A stretch of DNA of 64,000 nt from Ruicaihuangia caeni (GCF_029952955.1 NZ_JASATX010000007.1:23635-87634); one strand, 5' to 3'; positions 1 through 9,002 are shown, counted from the stretch's first letter. Program-made: numbers and translations. Notes: a model not told the origin generated them from the sequence alone.

Positions 1-857
1 GTGTAGCTCGCATGGTCGGACGCGAGGTACACGTAGGCGCCCGCGAGCTCGGCCGGTTGGCCGGCGCGCCCGAGTGGAGTGTCCTGACCGAAGGATTCGA
101 GTTTCTCGTCCCACCCCGTGGAGGGGATGAGCGGCGTCCAGATAGGGCCGGGTGCCACGGCGTTGACGCGGATGCCCTTCGGTCCGAGATCCTCCGCCAT
201 CACCCTCGTGAATCCCACGAGCGCGAACTTCGTCATGGCGTAGTCGAAGATCGATGGGCTCGGGTTGAATCCCTGGATCGACGCCGTCACGATGATCGAG
301 GCGCCGGGTTGCAGATGCTTGAGCGCCTCGCGCACCATGAAGACGGGAGCGAACACATTCGTTCGCATCACTCGCTCGAAATCCGCGGTCGGCACCGTGT
401 CGATCCCGTCCCGATTGCGCTGGTATCCGGCGTTGAGCACCAGGGTGTCGAGCCCGCCCAGACGCTCCACCGTCTGCGTCACGATGGAGGAGCAGAACGC
501 CTCGTCCTGCAGGTCGCCGGGCAGCAGCAAGGCAGTGCGACCGGCTTCTTCGATGAGGCGACCCGTGTCTTCGGCGTCGCGCTGCTCGTCGGGCAGGTAA
601 GAGATCGCAACATCGGCTCCCTCCCGGGCGAATGCGATCGCGACCGCTCGTCCGATTCCGGAGTCGCCGCCCGTGATGAGCGCTCTGCGCCCTGTCAGCA
701 TTCCGCTGCCGCGATAGCTCTCCTCACCGTGGTCGGGACGCGGATCCATCGCCTCGGTCGAGCCGGGCGGCGTCTGCTGCTGCTTTGCGAAGCCGCTGTC
801 GTAGTAGGCGTGGCGAGGGTCTTTGCCGCCGTGGTGCTGATTCGTCGACTGCTCCAT
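1..857 (-). CDS. SDR family oxidoreductase (partial, 3' end outside window)
   Basis: Short-chain dehydrogenase/reductase of the general-stress type (resembling Bacillus YdaD/GSP39). The visible 285 codons start at an ATG preceded by AAGGAGC and run off the left edge without a stop. A hydrophilic N-terminal extension of about 50 residues (Gln-rich, then PGSTEAMDPRPD) leads into the Rossmann fold: ALITGGDSGIGRAVAIAF is the TGxxxGIG cofactor loop, and the catalytic Ser and YAMTK follow further on (TASIQG, then YxxxK). It presumably reduces or oxidises a small carbonyl or alcohol with NAD(P); the substrate cannot be read from the sequence. It is divergent from rpsO. Family assignment is firm, function is only general. 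Confidence 0.9.
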   Translation of the reverse strand, partial: MEQSTNQHHGGKDPRHAYYDSGFAKQQQTPPGSTEAMDPRPDHGEESYRGSGMLTGRRALITGGDSGIGRAVAIAFAREGADVAISYLPDEQRDAEDTGRLIEEAGRTALLLPGDLQDEAFCSSIVTQTVERLGGLDTLVLNAGYQRNRDGIDTVPTADFERVMRTNVFAPVFMVREALKHLQPGASIIVTASIQGFNPSPSIFDYAMTKFALVGFTRVMAEDLGPKGIRVNAVAPGPIWTPLIPSTGWDEKLESFGQDTPLGRAGQPAELAGAYVYLASDHASY

Positions 858-978
858 CGTCTGCTCCTTGCGTGCTCGTTCTTGCTCGGACGTCACAGCC
901 CACCGTGGCCCGCTCTGGTGGCACCGAGAAGGCGGCGGATGCCGATGCACAGCGGATCCGGAGGCGCGGCGAGTGCGC

Positions 979-984
979 TAAACT
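979..984 (+). promoter_or_regulatory. Candidate -10 element of rpsO (TAAACT)
   Basis: TAAACT lies about 90 bases before the rpsO start, leaving a leader of roughly 83 bases. No clear -35 is seen. Leaders of rpsO genes are often bound by S15 for autoregulation in bacteria; this leader contains GC-rich inverted segments, but I cannot assign it to a known S15-binding class. Confidence 0.45.
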
Positions 985-1073
985 CTCTGGGTTGCCGTTT
1001 GATCGGCCGCGGATAAAGAGAGCCACTCCATCGGGGAGCCGGCGCCGCGCAACAAGCAGGAAGGGGATCACCT

Positions 1074-1343
1074 ATGGCACTGGATGCAGCGACCAAGAAG
1101 GCGATCATCGAAGAGTACGCGACCCACCCCGGTGACACCGGATCCCCTGAGGTCCAGGTCGCAGTGCTCTCCAAGCGCATTTCCGACCTCACCGAGCACC
1201 TGAAGCACCACAAGCACGACCACCACTCGCGTCGTGGCCTGCTGCTGCTCGTCGGTCAGCGTCGTCGTCTGCTCGGCTACCTCGCCGACGTCGACATCAA
1301 CCGCTACCGCAGCTTGATCGAGCGTCTCGGCCTGCGCCGCTGA
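1074..1343 (+). CDS. rpsO: 30S ribosomal protein S15
   Basis: Complete 89-residue S15, the normal length. It binds the central domain of 16S rRNA early in assembly of the small subunit. Family hallmarks are visible: [16 protein letters not shown], then [32 protein letters not shown] and the C-terminal [12 protein letters not shown]. The ATG is preceded by the strong Shine-Dalgarno AGGAAGGGGA. The gene is followed 11 bases later by a strong intrinsic terminator, so it is a single-gene unit. In many actinobacteria rpsO lies close to pnp; here about 4 kb of other genes separates them. Confidence 0.98.
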   Translation: MALDAATKKAIIEEYATHPGDTGSPEVQVAVLSKRISDLTEHLKHHKHDHHSRRGLLLLVGQRRRLLGYLADVDINRYRSLIERLGLRR

Positions 1344-1354
1344 CACCTTCTTGA

Positions 1355-1396
1355 AGAAGAGGCCGTCGCCCATCGGGCGACGGCCTCTTCTCTTTC
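1355..1396 (+). terminator. Rho-independent terminator after rpsO
   Basis: A perfect 17-bp stem (1355-1371 with 1375-1391) closes a three-base ATC loop and is followed by a short pyrimidine run (CTTTC). It directly follows the S15 stop codon. Confidence 0.9.
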
Positions 1397-1417
1397 GGTG
1401 GCTCGGAGTCCGGATGA

Positions 1418-1487
1418 TGCCGGGACGGCACCCGGAGCTGGCGTCGCGGCGACGATCAGAGATGACCGTCGCTTCAAGCTCCAGCGC
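1418..1487 (-). repeat. Two-hairpin intergenic repeat, copy R1
   Basis: Contains the short hairpin TGCCG-GGA-CGGCA, then a long hairpin: outer arms GCTGG/CCAGC, inner arms GCGACGATCA/TGACCGTCGC (one A-C mismatch) around a GAGA loop, with the conserved block TTCAAGCTCCAGCGC. Same architecture as the copies at 43839, 44778 and 48330. It sits between the rpsO terminator and the end of the convergent baeRF gene. This copy is in the same orientation as the 48330 copy and is the most diverged. Confidence 0.75.
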
Positions 1488-1491
1488 GCCG

Positions 1492-2670
1492 TCAGAACGG
1501 GTATCGGAGCATCGCGGCCACCGGTGACCCGTTCGGCAAGTCTTCCGCGCGCGCCGCGATGACGCGGCCGCTCGCGCGGAGCACCCGGCATGCGATGTCG
1601 TCGAGCACGCTCAGCCGCGGCGCACCGCCGTGCGCACCGGCATCCGTGACCATGAGCTCGCTCGCGTCCTCGCCGACTTCAGCGTTCTCGCCCGCACCCT
1701 CATCGACGTGGAGGGCGCCGTCGCTGTCGATCCAACCCTCGACCACGGCTTCGATGTCGAACATCAGCTCCTCGACCGCGCCCGCCGCCGCCGCTTTTGC
1801 GACATGGCCGAGGTCTCCCGTGGCGCAGTCGCGGTCGCGGTACTGCTCGTATCGTTGGCGCCATTCCTCGAGCTGCTGGCGGTGCAACTCATCGAGCACG
1901 ATCCTGGCTCGCTCGGTGAGGTCGGCTCCCGTGAGTGACTCAGGGTTCGGCTCGATACTCCGTTCCAGCAGGTGGGGGTAGGTATTGACGCTGCGGTAGG
2001 CCGACTCGAACTTCGGGCTCGCCGAGAGGATGAGCGGCAACTCTGAGCCGTTGACCCGCTCGAGCACAGCGTCTTGCACAATGCGGGCGAAGCGCTGCTG
2101 CTCCGTGCGGTCGCCATTGGCGCCCTGGGCGCGCTGGCGGTCGAACCTGCCCTCGTTCACGGCGATCTCGAGCACCGTGTGAAGGTCGTCGGGCAGGTCG
2201 AGCTCGAGCTTCCGAGTGGGTTCCTCCCGCGAGATGCCGTAGAGCTGCACATCGCCCTCGGTGAGGGCGAGCACGTAGGCGGCATTGGCGAAGGTGGTCG
2301 CGCGCAGCAGCGCGCCGATGTCGAAGCGGTCGCCGATCGATAGGCGCTCAGGCAGGCGGTTCACCAATCGGAATGCGCGCAGCACGCCCGCTCCGGCGAA
2401 CACCGCGAGCGTATGCGCCTGCCGCCGCCAGAACTCGCTGTCCGATTCGAGCTCGGAGAGCGGCGCGATGATCTGTTCGACGACATCCTTATCCACACCG
2501 GATGCCGCGAGCCGACGCTTCGCCTGGTCGACCGTGCTGCGGAACAGCACCCTCGTATTGTCGGTCTCGCGGGGCATCGGTGAACTGGGTAGATACATCG
2601 AGACCAGAGGCTGGTCTCGGTGGTTCGTCAGGTCGCGCAGATCGGCGGCTGAGGGAAGCACTGGGAGCAA
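1492..2670 (-). CDS. Bacterial archaeo-eukaryotic release factor-like protein (baeRF family 11 type)
   Basis: 392 residues resembling the baeRF proteins, bacterial relatives of the eRF1/Pelota core proposed to act on ribosomes. Visible features are the N-terminal LPSAADLRDLTNHRDQPLVS segment, the VSMYLP motif, a central GDRFDIGALLRA region, and an acidic C-terminal third containing a DIEAVVEGWIDSDGAL segment. The start is a TTG, chosen because AAGGAGGATCCA precedes it at good spacing and no better in-frame start is near. It is monocistronic and convergent with rpsO. Function in ribosome rescue or stress is inferred from the family only. Confidence 0.75.
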   Translation of the reverse strand: MLPVLPSAADLRDLTNHRDQPLVSMYLPSSPMPRETDNTRVLFRSTVDQAKRRLAASGVDKDVVEQIIAPLSELESDSEFWRRQAHTLAVFAGAGVLRAFRLVNRLPERLSIGDRFDIGALLRATTFANAAYVLALTEGDVQLYGISREEPTRKLELDLPDDLHTVLEIAVNEGRFDRQRAQGANGDRTEQQRFARIVQDAVLERVNGSELPLILSASPKFESAYRSVNTYPHLLERSIEPNPESLTGADLTERARIVLDELHRQQLEEWRQRYEQYRDRDCATGDLGHVAKAAAAGAVEELMFDIEAVVEGWIDSDGALHVDEGAGENAEVGEDASELMVTDAGAHGGAPRLSVLDDIACRVLRASGRVIAARAEDLPNGSPVAAMLRYPF

Positions 2671-2883
2671 TGGATCCTCCTTGTCGGCGTACCGGATCGG
2701 CGCGCCTTTGTCGGGGCGTCGCGAGGCCCTGCGGTGTCCGAGGAAGGGCGCGGCATCGCGACCAGTGCCTTCACGCTACGTCGCCGCTTCGCGCTCCGGT
2801 AGCGCCCTCGTCGCATCCTTTTGGGCCTCGGTGGGAATACTCAGGCGGAGGTCGCTGTTTGGCCTAATGTTCATGCGAATGCA

Positions 2884-2889
2884 TAGAAT
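2884..2889 (+). promoter_or_regulatory. Candidate -10 for the LLM monooxygenase operon (TAGAAT)
   Basis: TAGAAT lies 56 bases before the LLM start, with TTGGCC 19 bases upstream as a weak -35. The 2671-2944 gap between two divergent genes holds no other feature that I can support. Confidence 0.4.
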
Positions 2890-2944
2890 CTCACCAGAAC
2901 CGACAGACGATCGCGCCACCAGGGTGCGTGAGGAGCACGAACCG

Positions 2945-4078
2945 ATGCACATGCAATTCGGCATTTTCAGCGTGGGCGACATCACCCAGGACCCCACCAC
3001 CGGCATCACGCCCACGGAGACCGAGCGGTTGCAGAACCTGCTCACGATCGCCCAGCACGCCGAAGAGGTCGGCCTCGACGTCTTCGCGATGGGGGAGCAC
3101 CACAACCCGCCGTTCTTCCCGTCGAGTCCGGTCGCGATCAACAGCTGGCTGGCGGCGAAGACGGAACGCATCATCCTCTCGACGGCCACCACGCTGATCA
3201 CCACCAACGACCCGGTGCGGCTGGCCGAGGACTACGCGATGCTGCAGCATCTCTCGGGCGGTCGCATGGACCTCACCCTGGGCCGCGGCAACACCGGCCC
3301 CGTGTACCCCTGGTTCGGTGAAGACATCCGGCAGGGCATCCCGCTCGCGATCGAGAAGTATGGACTGCTCTATCGCCTCTGGCGTGAGGAGTTCGTCGAC
3401 TGGGAGGGCAAGTTCCGCACCCCGCTTCAGGGCTTCCAGTCAACGCCTCGCCCGCTCGACGGCGTTCCGCCCTTCGTCTGGCACGGCAGCATCCGCAGTC
3501 CCGAGATCGCAGAGCAGGCCGCCTACTACGGCGACGGCTTCTTCGCGAACCACATCTTCTGGCCCGCTTCGCACACCGCCAAGATGGTCGGGTTCTACCG
3601 GCAGCGCTTCGAGCACTACGGCCACGGCACGGCTGACCAGGCGATCGTCGGTCTCGGCGGCCAGGTGTTCATGCGCAAGAACTCTCAAGACGCGGTGCGC
3701 GAGTTCCGCCCCTACTTCGACAATGCCCCGGTGTACGGTCACGGGCCGAGCCTCGAGGAGTTCACCGCGCAGACACCGTTGACCGTCGGCAGCCCCCAGC
3801 AGGTGATCGACCGCACGCTCGGGTTCCGCGACTACGTCGGCGACTACCAGCGGCAGCTGTTCCTGATGGACCACGCGGGTCTTCCGTTGAAGACGGTGCT
3901 CGAGCAGCTCGACATCCTGGGCGAAGAGGTCGTGCCGGTGCTGCGCAGGGAGTTCGCCAAGAACCGGGCCTCGCGCGTGCCCGACGCACCCACTCACGCC
4001 GCTCGAGTGCAGGCGGCGCTCGCGGCCGAGCAGGTCGACGCGAGCACGGGCGTCACGACGGCTGCATCCGCAGAGTGA
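2945..4078 (+). CDS. LLM class flavin-dependent oxidoreductase
   Basis: 377-residue luciferase-like monooxygenase with the expected TIM-barrel pattern: MQFGIFSVGD at strand 1, the EHHNPPF active-site region near residue 50, STATTLITTNDPVRLAEDYA, and GRMDLTLGRGNTG. Such enzymes use reduced FMN supplied by a partner reductase to oxygenate an organic substrate. The next gene is a CE1759-type FMN reductase, which fits a two-component system. The ATG at 2945 has TGAGGAGC upstream; a much longer open frame exists upstream but lacks support. The substrate is unknown. Confidence 0.93.
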   Translation: MHMQFGIFSVGDITQDPTTGITPTETERLQNLLTIAQHAEEVGLDVFAMGEHHNPPFFPSSPVAINSWLAAKTERIILSTATTLITTNDPVRLAEDYAMLQHLSGGRMDLTLGRGNTGPVYPWFGEDIRQGIPLAIEKYGLLYRLWREEFVDWEGKFRTPLQGFQSTPRPLDGVPPFVWHGSIRSPEIAEQAAYYGDGFFANHIFWPASHTAKMVGFYRQRFEHYGHGTADQAIVGLGGQVFMRKNSQDAVREFRPYFDNAPVYGHGPSLEEFTAQTPLTVGSPQQVIDRTLGFRDYVGDYQRQLFLMDHAGLPLKTVLEQLDILGEEVVPVLRREFAKNRASRVPDAPTHAARVQAALAAEQVDASTGVTTAASAE

Positions 4079-4104
4079 GCGACGTGAGCGAAGGAGACCC
4101 GCGA

Positions 4105-4737
4105 ATGAACACCCCCAAACGAATCGCCGTCATCTCCGCCGGCCTCGGCAAACCATCGTCGACCCGCATGCTCGCCGATCGACTCGCGCTGGAAAGCGCC
4201 GACGTCCTGCGAGAGCGGGGCGTGGAGGTGGAGACATCCACGCATGAGCTCCGCGACATCGCGAGCGACATCACGAACAACATGCTCACTGGCTTCCCGA
4301 GCGAGAAGCTCGAGGCGGTCATCGCAGACGTGACCGGCGCTGACGGCCTCATCGTGGTGAGCCCCGTCTTCAGCGCGAGCTACAGCGGGCTGTTCAAGTC
4401 GTTCTTCGATGTGTTGGATCCAGCCTCGCTCGCCGGGATGCCGGTGCTCATCGGTGCCACTGCGGGCACGGCCAGGCACTCGCTGGTGCTCGACCACGCG
4501 CTTCGCCCGCTGTTCAGCTACCTGCGCGCGATCGTCCTGCCAACCGGAGTGTTCGCCGCGACCGACGACTGGGGTGAGGCGGGCGCCGGAGGGCAGAGCG
4601 CCCTCACCGATCGCATCGCCCGTGCCGCTGGCGAGCTGGCGCCTCTCGTCGAGGCGTCGGAGCGTTCGTCCGCGCCCCGCGATCCTTTCGGGTTCGATTC
4701 GGTGCTGAGCCCGGTCGGCGGCTTCCAGCCCAACTGA
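4105..4737 (+). CDS. FMN reductase (CE1759 type), partner of the LLM monooxygenase
   Basis: 210-residue flavodoxin-like NAD(P)H:FMN reductase. Visible landmarks are RIAVISAGLGKPSSTRMLAD at the phosphate-binding first strand, the GADGLIVVSPVFSASYSGLFK flavin-binding loop, and MPVLIGATAGTARHSLVLDHALRPLFSYL. It supplies reduced flavin to the upstream monooxygenase, whose stop lies 26 bases away. I chose the ATG at 4105 because GAAGGAG sits just upstream; an in-frame GTG at 4075 overlapping the previous stop is an alternative that would add ten residues. A terminator follows. Confidence 0.9.
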   Translation: MNTPKRIAVISAGLGKPSSTRMLADRLALESADVLRERGVEVETSTHELRDIASDITNNMLTGFPSEKLEAVIADVTGADGLIVVSPVFSASYSGLFKSFFDVLDPASLAGMPVLIGATAGTARHSLVLDHALRPLFSYLRAIVLPTGVFAATDDWGEAGAGGQSALTDRIARAAGELAPLVEASERSSAPRDPFGFDSVLSPVGGFQPN

Positions 4738-4780
4738 CGCCGAGGCAACTCGGCCGCACTCCGGACGCCTCGCATGGGAA

Positions 4781-4813
4781 CGGCCGCCGAGCTGCACAGG
4801 TGCTCGGCGGCCG
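4781..4813. terminator. Bidirectional hairpin between FMN reductase and dodecin
   Basis: Inverted repeat CGGCCGCCGAGC / GCTCGGCGGCCG with a nine-base loop, placed between two convergent genes. It has no U-tract, so termination efficiency is uncertain. Confidence 0.65.
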
Positions 4814-4852
4814 CCCCCGTCCGCCGCTCGGCGGATCGGAGTTCGTTCGTGC

Positions 4853-5060
4853 TCAGGAGTCGAGCACGAACGTGACCTCCAGCACGACTTGCCACGAGGT
4901 GATGACGCCATCCGAGATCTTCACCGTGTGGTCCTTGACCCACGCGCCCTCGATATTCCGCAAGGTCTCATTCGCGCGCTCGATCCCGCTGCGGACGGCG
5001 TCCTCGAAGCTCACGGTCGACCGGCTGGTAATGGTTGTGACACGGGCGATGCTTGACATG
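4853..5060 (-). CDS. Dodecin family flavin-binding protein
   Basis: 69-residue dodecin, a dodecameric flavin storage and buffering protein. Family sequence is clear: SIARVTTITSRSTVSFEDAV, ERANETLRNIEGAWVKDH, and the C-terminal SWQVVLEVTFVLDS, including the Trp of the flavin-stacking region. The ATG at 5060 has AAGGAGG at good spacing, so a 13-residue longer reading is rejected. Its position beside a flavin monooxygenase and its reductase fits a local flavin-handling theme, although it is transcribed separately. Confidence 0.95.
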
Positions 5061-5200
5061 GTTCCTCCTTGCTCGGCCCCCGGTTCGCTTGCCCCCTTCA
5101 ACAGTCAACGCCCGCCCCGAGCGGCTGACCAGGCTTGCGCTCGGGCATGCTGCACGCTACTGACGCGAGTCGTGCTCCCGCTCGTCGGAACCCTCGGTGC

Positions 5201-5546
5201 TAGAATCGCGACGGTCGCTCCCGTTCGAACGGGCGACCGGCGGCTCGTCCGAGGCGCCACAACTCAATAACGAGCTCGAGGTTCATCCGCCAAGGCGGTG
5301 AGCCTCACCGGAGCAGGCCGGCTCGAAGCTGGTCCACGGTGGTGATGGGCGGTGCGGATGCTGCGGCATCCGGGTACCGAGCGTTTCTACTGTTGACCAG
5401 AGCAGACACCCGGCGACCTGATTCTTCGAATCGATCCGTCGAGTCCCTTCCTGCCCGCTCCTGCTCCCGCGTTCGTCGCCGTGCCCGTCCGGGCGCGGCC
5501 GGAAGATGCCGCGCAGGCGCGCGGCAAGCAAAGGAGAGAGACCTCG
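5201..5546 (+). promoter_or_regulatory. pnp promoter candidate and long structured leader
   Basis: TAGAAT at 5201-5206 is the best -10 candidate, giving a leader of about 335 bases. The leader holds a hairpin at 5213-5238 (GGTCGC/GCGACC plus CCGTTC/GAACGG with a two-base bulge), a hairpin CGGATG-CTGCGG-CATCCG at 5355-5372, and GC-rich inverted segments just before the start. In other bacteria pnp is autoregulated through RNase III cleavage of a leader stem; that mechanism here is inference. The 5061-5200 stretch before it shows nothing else. Confidence 0.45.
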
Positions 5547-7808
5547 ATGGAAGGTCCCGAGATCAAGTTCGCCGAGGCCGTGCTCGACAACGGCAAGTTC
5601 GGCACCCGCACGGTCCGGTTCGAGGCCGGCCGTCTTGCGCAGCAGGCGCAGGGCGCAGTCGCCGCGTACCTCGACGAAGACACCATGCTGCTGAGCGCGA
5701 CCAGCGCCAGCAAGCAGCCCAAGGAGAACTTCGACTTCTTCCCGCTGACGGTCGACGTCGAGGAGCGCTCGTACGCCGCGGGCAAGATCCCCGGCTCGTT
5801 CTTCCGTCGTGAGGGCCGCCCCTCGACCGAGGCGATCCTCGTCTGCCGACTCATCGACCGCCCGCTGCGCCCCTCGTTCGTCGAGGGTCTGCGCAACGAG
5901 GTGCAGATCGTCATCACGGTGCTGAGCATCGCGCCCGACGAGTTCTACGACGCGCTGGCCATCAACGCGGCCTCCGCCTCGACGCAGATCTCGGGCCTGC
6001 CCTTCAGCGGCCCGATCGCGGGTGTGCGGCTCGCCCTCATCGGCGACCAGTGGGTCGCGTTCCCGAAGCACTCCCAGCTTGCCGAGGCCGTATTCGACCT
6101 CGTCGTCGCGGGTCGAGTCGTCACCGACAAGAACGGCAACGAAGACGTCGCGATCATGATGGTCGAGGCTGAAGCGACCGAGGGCAGCTGGAACCTCATC
6201 CAGGCGGGCGCGAAGCGGCCCGACGAGGATGTCGTGGCCGAGGGCCTCGAGGCCGCGAAGCCGTTCATCAAGCAGCTCGTCAAGGCGCAGGAGGAGCTTG
6301 CGGCCCAGAGCGCGAAGGCTGTGCAGGAGTACCCGGTGTTCCTGCCGTACGCCGATGAGGTATACGCCGCAGTCGAGCAGCTGGCCGAGGCCGAGCTCCG
6401 CGAGATCTACCAGATCGCCGACAAGCAGACCCGGCAGAACTCCGACGACGAGCTCAAGGCGCGCGTGAAGGATGCCGTGGCCGCCAAGGTCGAGGCGGGC
6501 GAGCTGCCCGAGTCGGCCAATGCGCAGGTGAGTGCCGCCTACAAGTCGGTCACCAAGAAGGTCGTGCGCGGCCGCATCCTGTCGGAAGGCGTGCGCATCG
6601 ACGGCCGCGGGCTCGCCGACATCCGCGCGCTCGACGCCGAAGTGCAGGTCATTCCCCGCGTGCACGGCAGCGCGATCTTCCAGCGCGGTGAGACGCAGAT
6701 CCTCGGCGTCACGACGCTGAACATGCTGAAGATGGAGCAGCAGATCGACTCGCTGAGCCCCGTCACGCACAAGCGCTACCTGCACCACTACAACTTCCCG
6801 CCCTACTCGACCGGTGAGACCGGCCGTGTCGGCAGCCCGAAGCGTCGCGAGATCGGCCACGGCTTCCTCGCCGAGCGCGCGATCGTGCCCGTGCTGCCCA
6901 GCCGCGAGGAGTTCCCGTACGCGATTCGTCAGGTCTCCGAGGCGCTGAGCTCGAACGGCTCGACCTCGATGGGCTCCGTCTGCGCCTCGACGCTGTCACT
7001 GCTGAACGCCGGTGTGCCGCTCAAGGCTCCGGTCGCCGGCATCGCGATGGGTCTGGTCACTGACGAGGTCGACGGCGAGACGCGCTACGCCGCGCTCACC
7101 GACATCCTCGGGGCCGAAGACGCGCTCGGTGACATGGACTTCAAGGTCGCCGGCACGAACGACTTCATCACGGCGATCCAGCTCGACACCAAGCTCGACG
7201 GCATCCCGGCTTCGGTCCTTGCCGGCGCGCTGACCCAGGCGAAGCAGGCTCGCACTGCGATCCTCAACGTCATCAACCAGGCGATCGACGCGCCTGACGA
7301 GATGGCGCCGACCGCGCCGCGCGTCATCAGCGTGCAGATCCCGGTCGACAAGATCGGCGAGCTGATCGGCCCCAAGGGCAAGACCATCAACGCCATCCAG
7401 GACGAGACCGGCGCCGAGATCTCGATCGAGGAAGACGGCACCGTGTACATCGGCGCCACCGACGGCCCCTCTGCCGAGGCGGCCCGTGCGCAGGTGAACG
7501 CCATCGCCAACCCGACGAACCCCGAGGTCGGCGAGCAGTTCCTCGGCACGGTCGTGAAGATCGCGACCTTCGGCGCGTTCGTCTCGCTGCTTCCCGGCAA
7601 GGACGGCCTGCTGCACATCTCCGAGGTGCGCAAGCTCGCCGGCGGCAAGCGCGTCGAGAACGTCGAAGACGTGCTCGGCGTCGGCCAGAAGATCCTTGTC
7701 GAGATCACCAAGGTCGACGACCGCGGCAAGCTCTCGCTCGCCCCGGTGCTGAACGAAGAGGCGGATGCCGCCTCTTCCGACGCGGCGCAGCCCGCGGCCG
7801 CTGAGTGA
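5547..7808 (+). CDS. pnp: Polyribonucleotide nucleotidyltransferase (PNPase)
   Basis: 753-residue trimeric 3'-5' phosphorolytic exoribonuclease, full length. Domains in order: first RNase PH domain (about 15-150), helical domain, second RNase PH domain (about 350-550, with [11 protein letters not shown] and the [22 protein letters not shown] region), KH domain from about residue 597 ([19 protein letters not shown]) and S1 domain from about 661 ([28 protein letters not shown], no gap). It acts in mRNA decay and RNA quality control. The ATG at 5547 follows AAGGAGAG; upstream in-frame starts are rejected because the family begins [10 protein letters not shown]. Confidence 0.98.
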   Translation: MEGPEIKFAEAVLDNGKFGTRTVRFEAGRLAQQAQGAVAAYLDEDTMLLSATSASKQPKENFDFFPLTVDVEERSYAAGKIPGSFFRREGRPSTEAILVCRLIDRPLRPSFVEGLRNEVQIVITVLSIAPDEFYDALAINAASASTQISGLPFSGPIAGVRLALIGDQWVAFPKHSQLAEAVFDLVVAGRVVTDKNGNEDVAIMMVEAEATEGSWNLIQAGAKRPDEDVVAEGLEAAKPFIKQLVKAQEELAAQSAKAVQEYPVFLPYADEVYAAVEQLAEAELREIYQIADKQTRQNSDDELKARVKDAVAAKVEAGELPESANAQVSAAYKSVTKKVVRGRILSEGVRIDGRGLADIRALDAEVQVIPRVHGSAIFQRGETQILGVTTLNMLKMEQQIDSLSPVTHKRYLHHYNFPPYSTGETGRVGSPKRREIGHGFLAERAIVPVLPSREEFPYAIRQVSEALSSNGSTSMGSVCASTLSLLNAGVPLKAPVAGIAMGLVTDEVDGETRYAALTDILGAEDALGDMDFKVAGTNDFITAIQLDTKLDGIPASVLAGALTQAKQARTAILNVINQAIDAPDEMAPTAPRVISVQIPVDKIGELIGPKGKTINAIQDETGAEISIEEDGTVYIGATDGPSAEAARAQVNAIANPTNPEVGEQFLGTVVKIATFGAFVSLLPGKDGLLHISEVRKLAGGKRVENVEDVLGVGQKILVEITKVDDRGKLSLAPVLNEEADAASSDAAQPAAAE

Positions 7809-7860
7809 AGCTGACCGCCAGCCCCAGCGCGGCTCGCTGAGCCGCAGGCTCCGAGGGCAC

Positions 7861-7893
7861 GAGGGCCCGTTCCCCTCCCGGAAGCGGGCCCTC
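7861..7893 (+). terminator. Hairpin after pnp
   Basis: GAGGGCCCG / CGGGCCCTC, nine perfect pairs around a 15-base loop, 52 bases after the pnp stop. There is no U-run, so it may act with Rho or as an RNA 3'-end barrier. Confidence 0.55.
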
Positions 7894-8028
7894 GCTCATG
7901 CGGACAGTCTTCGGCGATCTCCCGGATGCGAGTGCCGATCCGCGGTCCGTCGGCGTGTCGCGAGTCTCAACCTCGAGTCGAGGGTGAAACTACCGCAAAG
8001 CGAAGAGGACGCAGGAGAAGGGGGCACC

Positions 8029-8211
8029 ATGGGCAGGCACGTCGCATACCGTTCGCCATGGTGGTCGTCGGCACGTCACCGCGGGCCTGGATCCATCGAG
8101 CGCGCGCTGGTGCGGGGGCGCCAGTCGTTCGTGCTCGGCACCGCGGCGGCGATGCTGCTCTTCGTCTTCTTCTACAGCACACCCTCGTTACCCGAGCGCG
8201 TCGGCGCATAG
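8029..8211 (+). CDS. Small hypothetical single-pass membrane protein
   Basis: 60 residues, not recognised as a named family. A basic N-terminal half (many Arg and His, residues 1-32) is followed by one hydrophobic segment, VLGTAAAMLLFVFFYS (about 35-50), and a short tail. The predicted topology is N-in. The ATG is preceded by AGGAGAAGGGG, and a strong terminator follows the stop by 14 bases, which together support a real gene. It separates pnp from the M16 peptidase gene, which are usually neighbours in actinobacteria. Confidence 0.6.
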   Translation: MGRHVAYRSPWWSSARHRGPGSIERALVRGRQSFVLGTAAAMLLFVFFYSTPSLPERVGA

Positions 8212-8225
8212 AGCCGATTGCGGAG

Positions 8226-8252
8226 AAGGCACCCGTTTCCGGGTGCCTTTCG
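8226..8252. terminator. Rho-independent terminator between small membrane gene and TetR gene
   Basis: AAGGCACCCG-TTTC-CGGGTGCCTT followed by TTCGT: a perfect 10-bp stem with a U-rich tail on the + strand. It serves two convergent genes. Confidence 0.9.
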
Positions 8253-8274
8253 TGTCTTCGTTCGCCCGCGCGCG

Positions 8275-8862
8275 TCAGCGTTCGGCGAGCACGCGCTCCA
8301 GGGCACGCTGCAGGGCGGCGGCCGCGGCGATCGAGTCGCCCGCGTACCCGCCCGACATCGCGCCGTCCCACGCGAGCAGCAGTTCGTCAGCGCCGTCGCC
8401 GGAGAGCGGGTGCCCGCACTCCTGCAGTCGGTTCTGCAGGAATTCGCTGAACCAATCGCGATGCGCGGCGACGAGCAGTCTCACGGGGTGGCCCGGCTCG
8501 TGAAACTCGGCCGCTGCGTTCACGAACGGACTGCCGCGGAACTCCTGCTCGACGATCACACTGCCCGCCCAGGCGAACAGGCTTCGCAGCGCGTCCGCAG
8601 GAGAGGCGTGCTCGTCGGCGATGCGCTGACAGTACTCGCGCATGACCGCTGAGCGCTGCTCGATGTAGCTGAGCACGAGACGCTCCTTGGAGCCGTAGTG
8701 CTTGTAGAACGTCGCTTTGGTCACGCCGGATTCGGCGATGAGACGGTCGATGCCGACGCTGCGGATTCCTTCCGAGTAGAAGAGCGCGTCAGCGGTATCG
8801 AGAATGCGCGACTTCGCGCCGGAGGCACGCCGGGCGATCCTCGGGGGGGCCTCGATCGCCAC
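8275..8862 (-). CDS. TetR/AcrR family transcriptional regulator
   Basis: 195 residues. The N-terminal DNA-binding domain (about 15-65) is classic TetR: AKSRILDTADALFYSEGIRSVGIDRLIAESGVTKATFYKHYGSKE (helix-turn-helix ending in YKHYGSK, quoted here only by its landmarks). The C-terminal half is the variable ligand and dimer domain with many Trp and Phe residues. Two palindromes flank its own promoter in the adjacent gap, so autorepression is likely. The ligand is unknown. No obvious efflux or enzyme gene adjoins it; the divergent neighbour is an M16 peptidase, so its targets other than itself are unclear. Confidence 0.93.
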   Translation of the reverse strand: MAIEAPPRIARRASGAKSRILDTADALFYSEGIRSVGIDRLIAESGVTKATFYKHYGSKERLVLSYIEQRSAVMREYCQRIADEHASPADALRSLFAWAGSVIVEQEFRGSPFVNAAAEFHEPGHPVRLLVAAHRDWFSEFLQNRLQECGHPLSGDGADELLLAWDGAMSGGYAGDSIAAAAALQRALERVLAER

Positions 8863-8943
8863 GGCGTGCTCCTTGTGAGTGCATGTGCGAGGTACCGCAC
8901 GACTCGTTGCTGTGCGCCCGGGGTGCAGGGGAGGTCCGGACGC

Positions 8944-8959
8944 GGGTCATGAATGACCC
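8944..8959. promoter_or_regulatory. Palindrome GGGTCAT-GA-ATGACCC near the TetR transcription start
   Basis: A perfect 7-bp inverted repeat with a two-base spacer, seven bases downstream of the candidate TetR -10 (TATGGT on the minus strand, 8966-8971). Its place at the likely +1 makes it a plausible operator. Confidence 0.55.
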
Positions 8960-8984
8960 TCGAATACCATACATGAATGAGGAC

Positions 8985-9002
8985 AGACAGACACATCTGT
9001 CT
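8985..9002. promoter_or_regulatory. Candidate TetR operator AGACAGA-CACA-TCTGTCT
   Basis: A perfect 7-bp inverted repeat around CACA, upstream of the TetR promoter at about the -35 position and in the gap to the divergent peptidase gene. Its sequence differs from the 8944 palindrome, so the two may serve different proteins. Confidence 0.6.

Noticed and set aside
12..1016. 334-codon open frame on the plus strand at the window start
   Set aside because: Antisense to the SDR gene, whose Rossmann and YxxxK motifs are intact on the minus strand.
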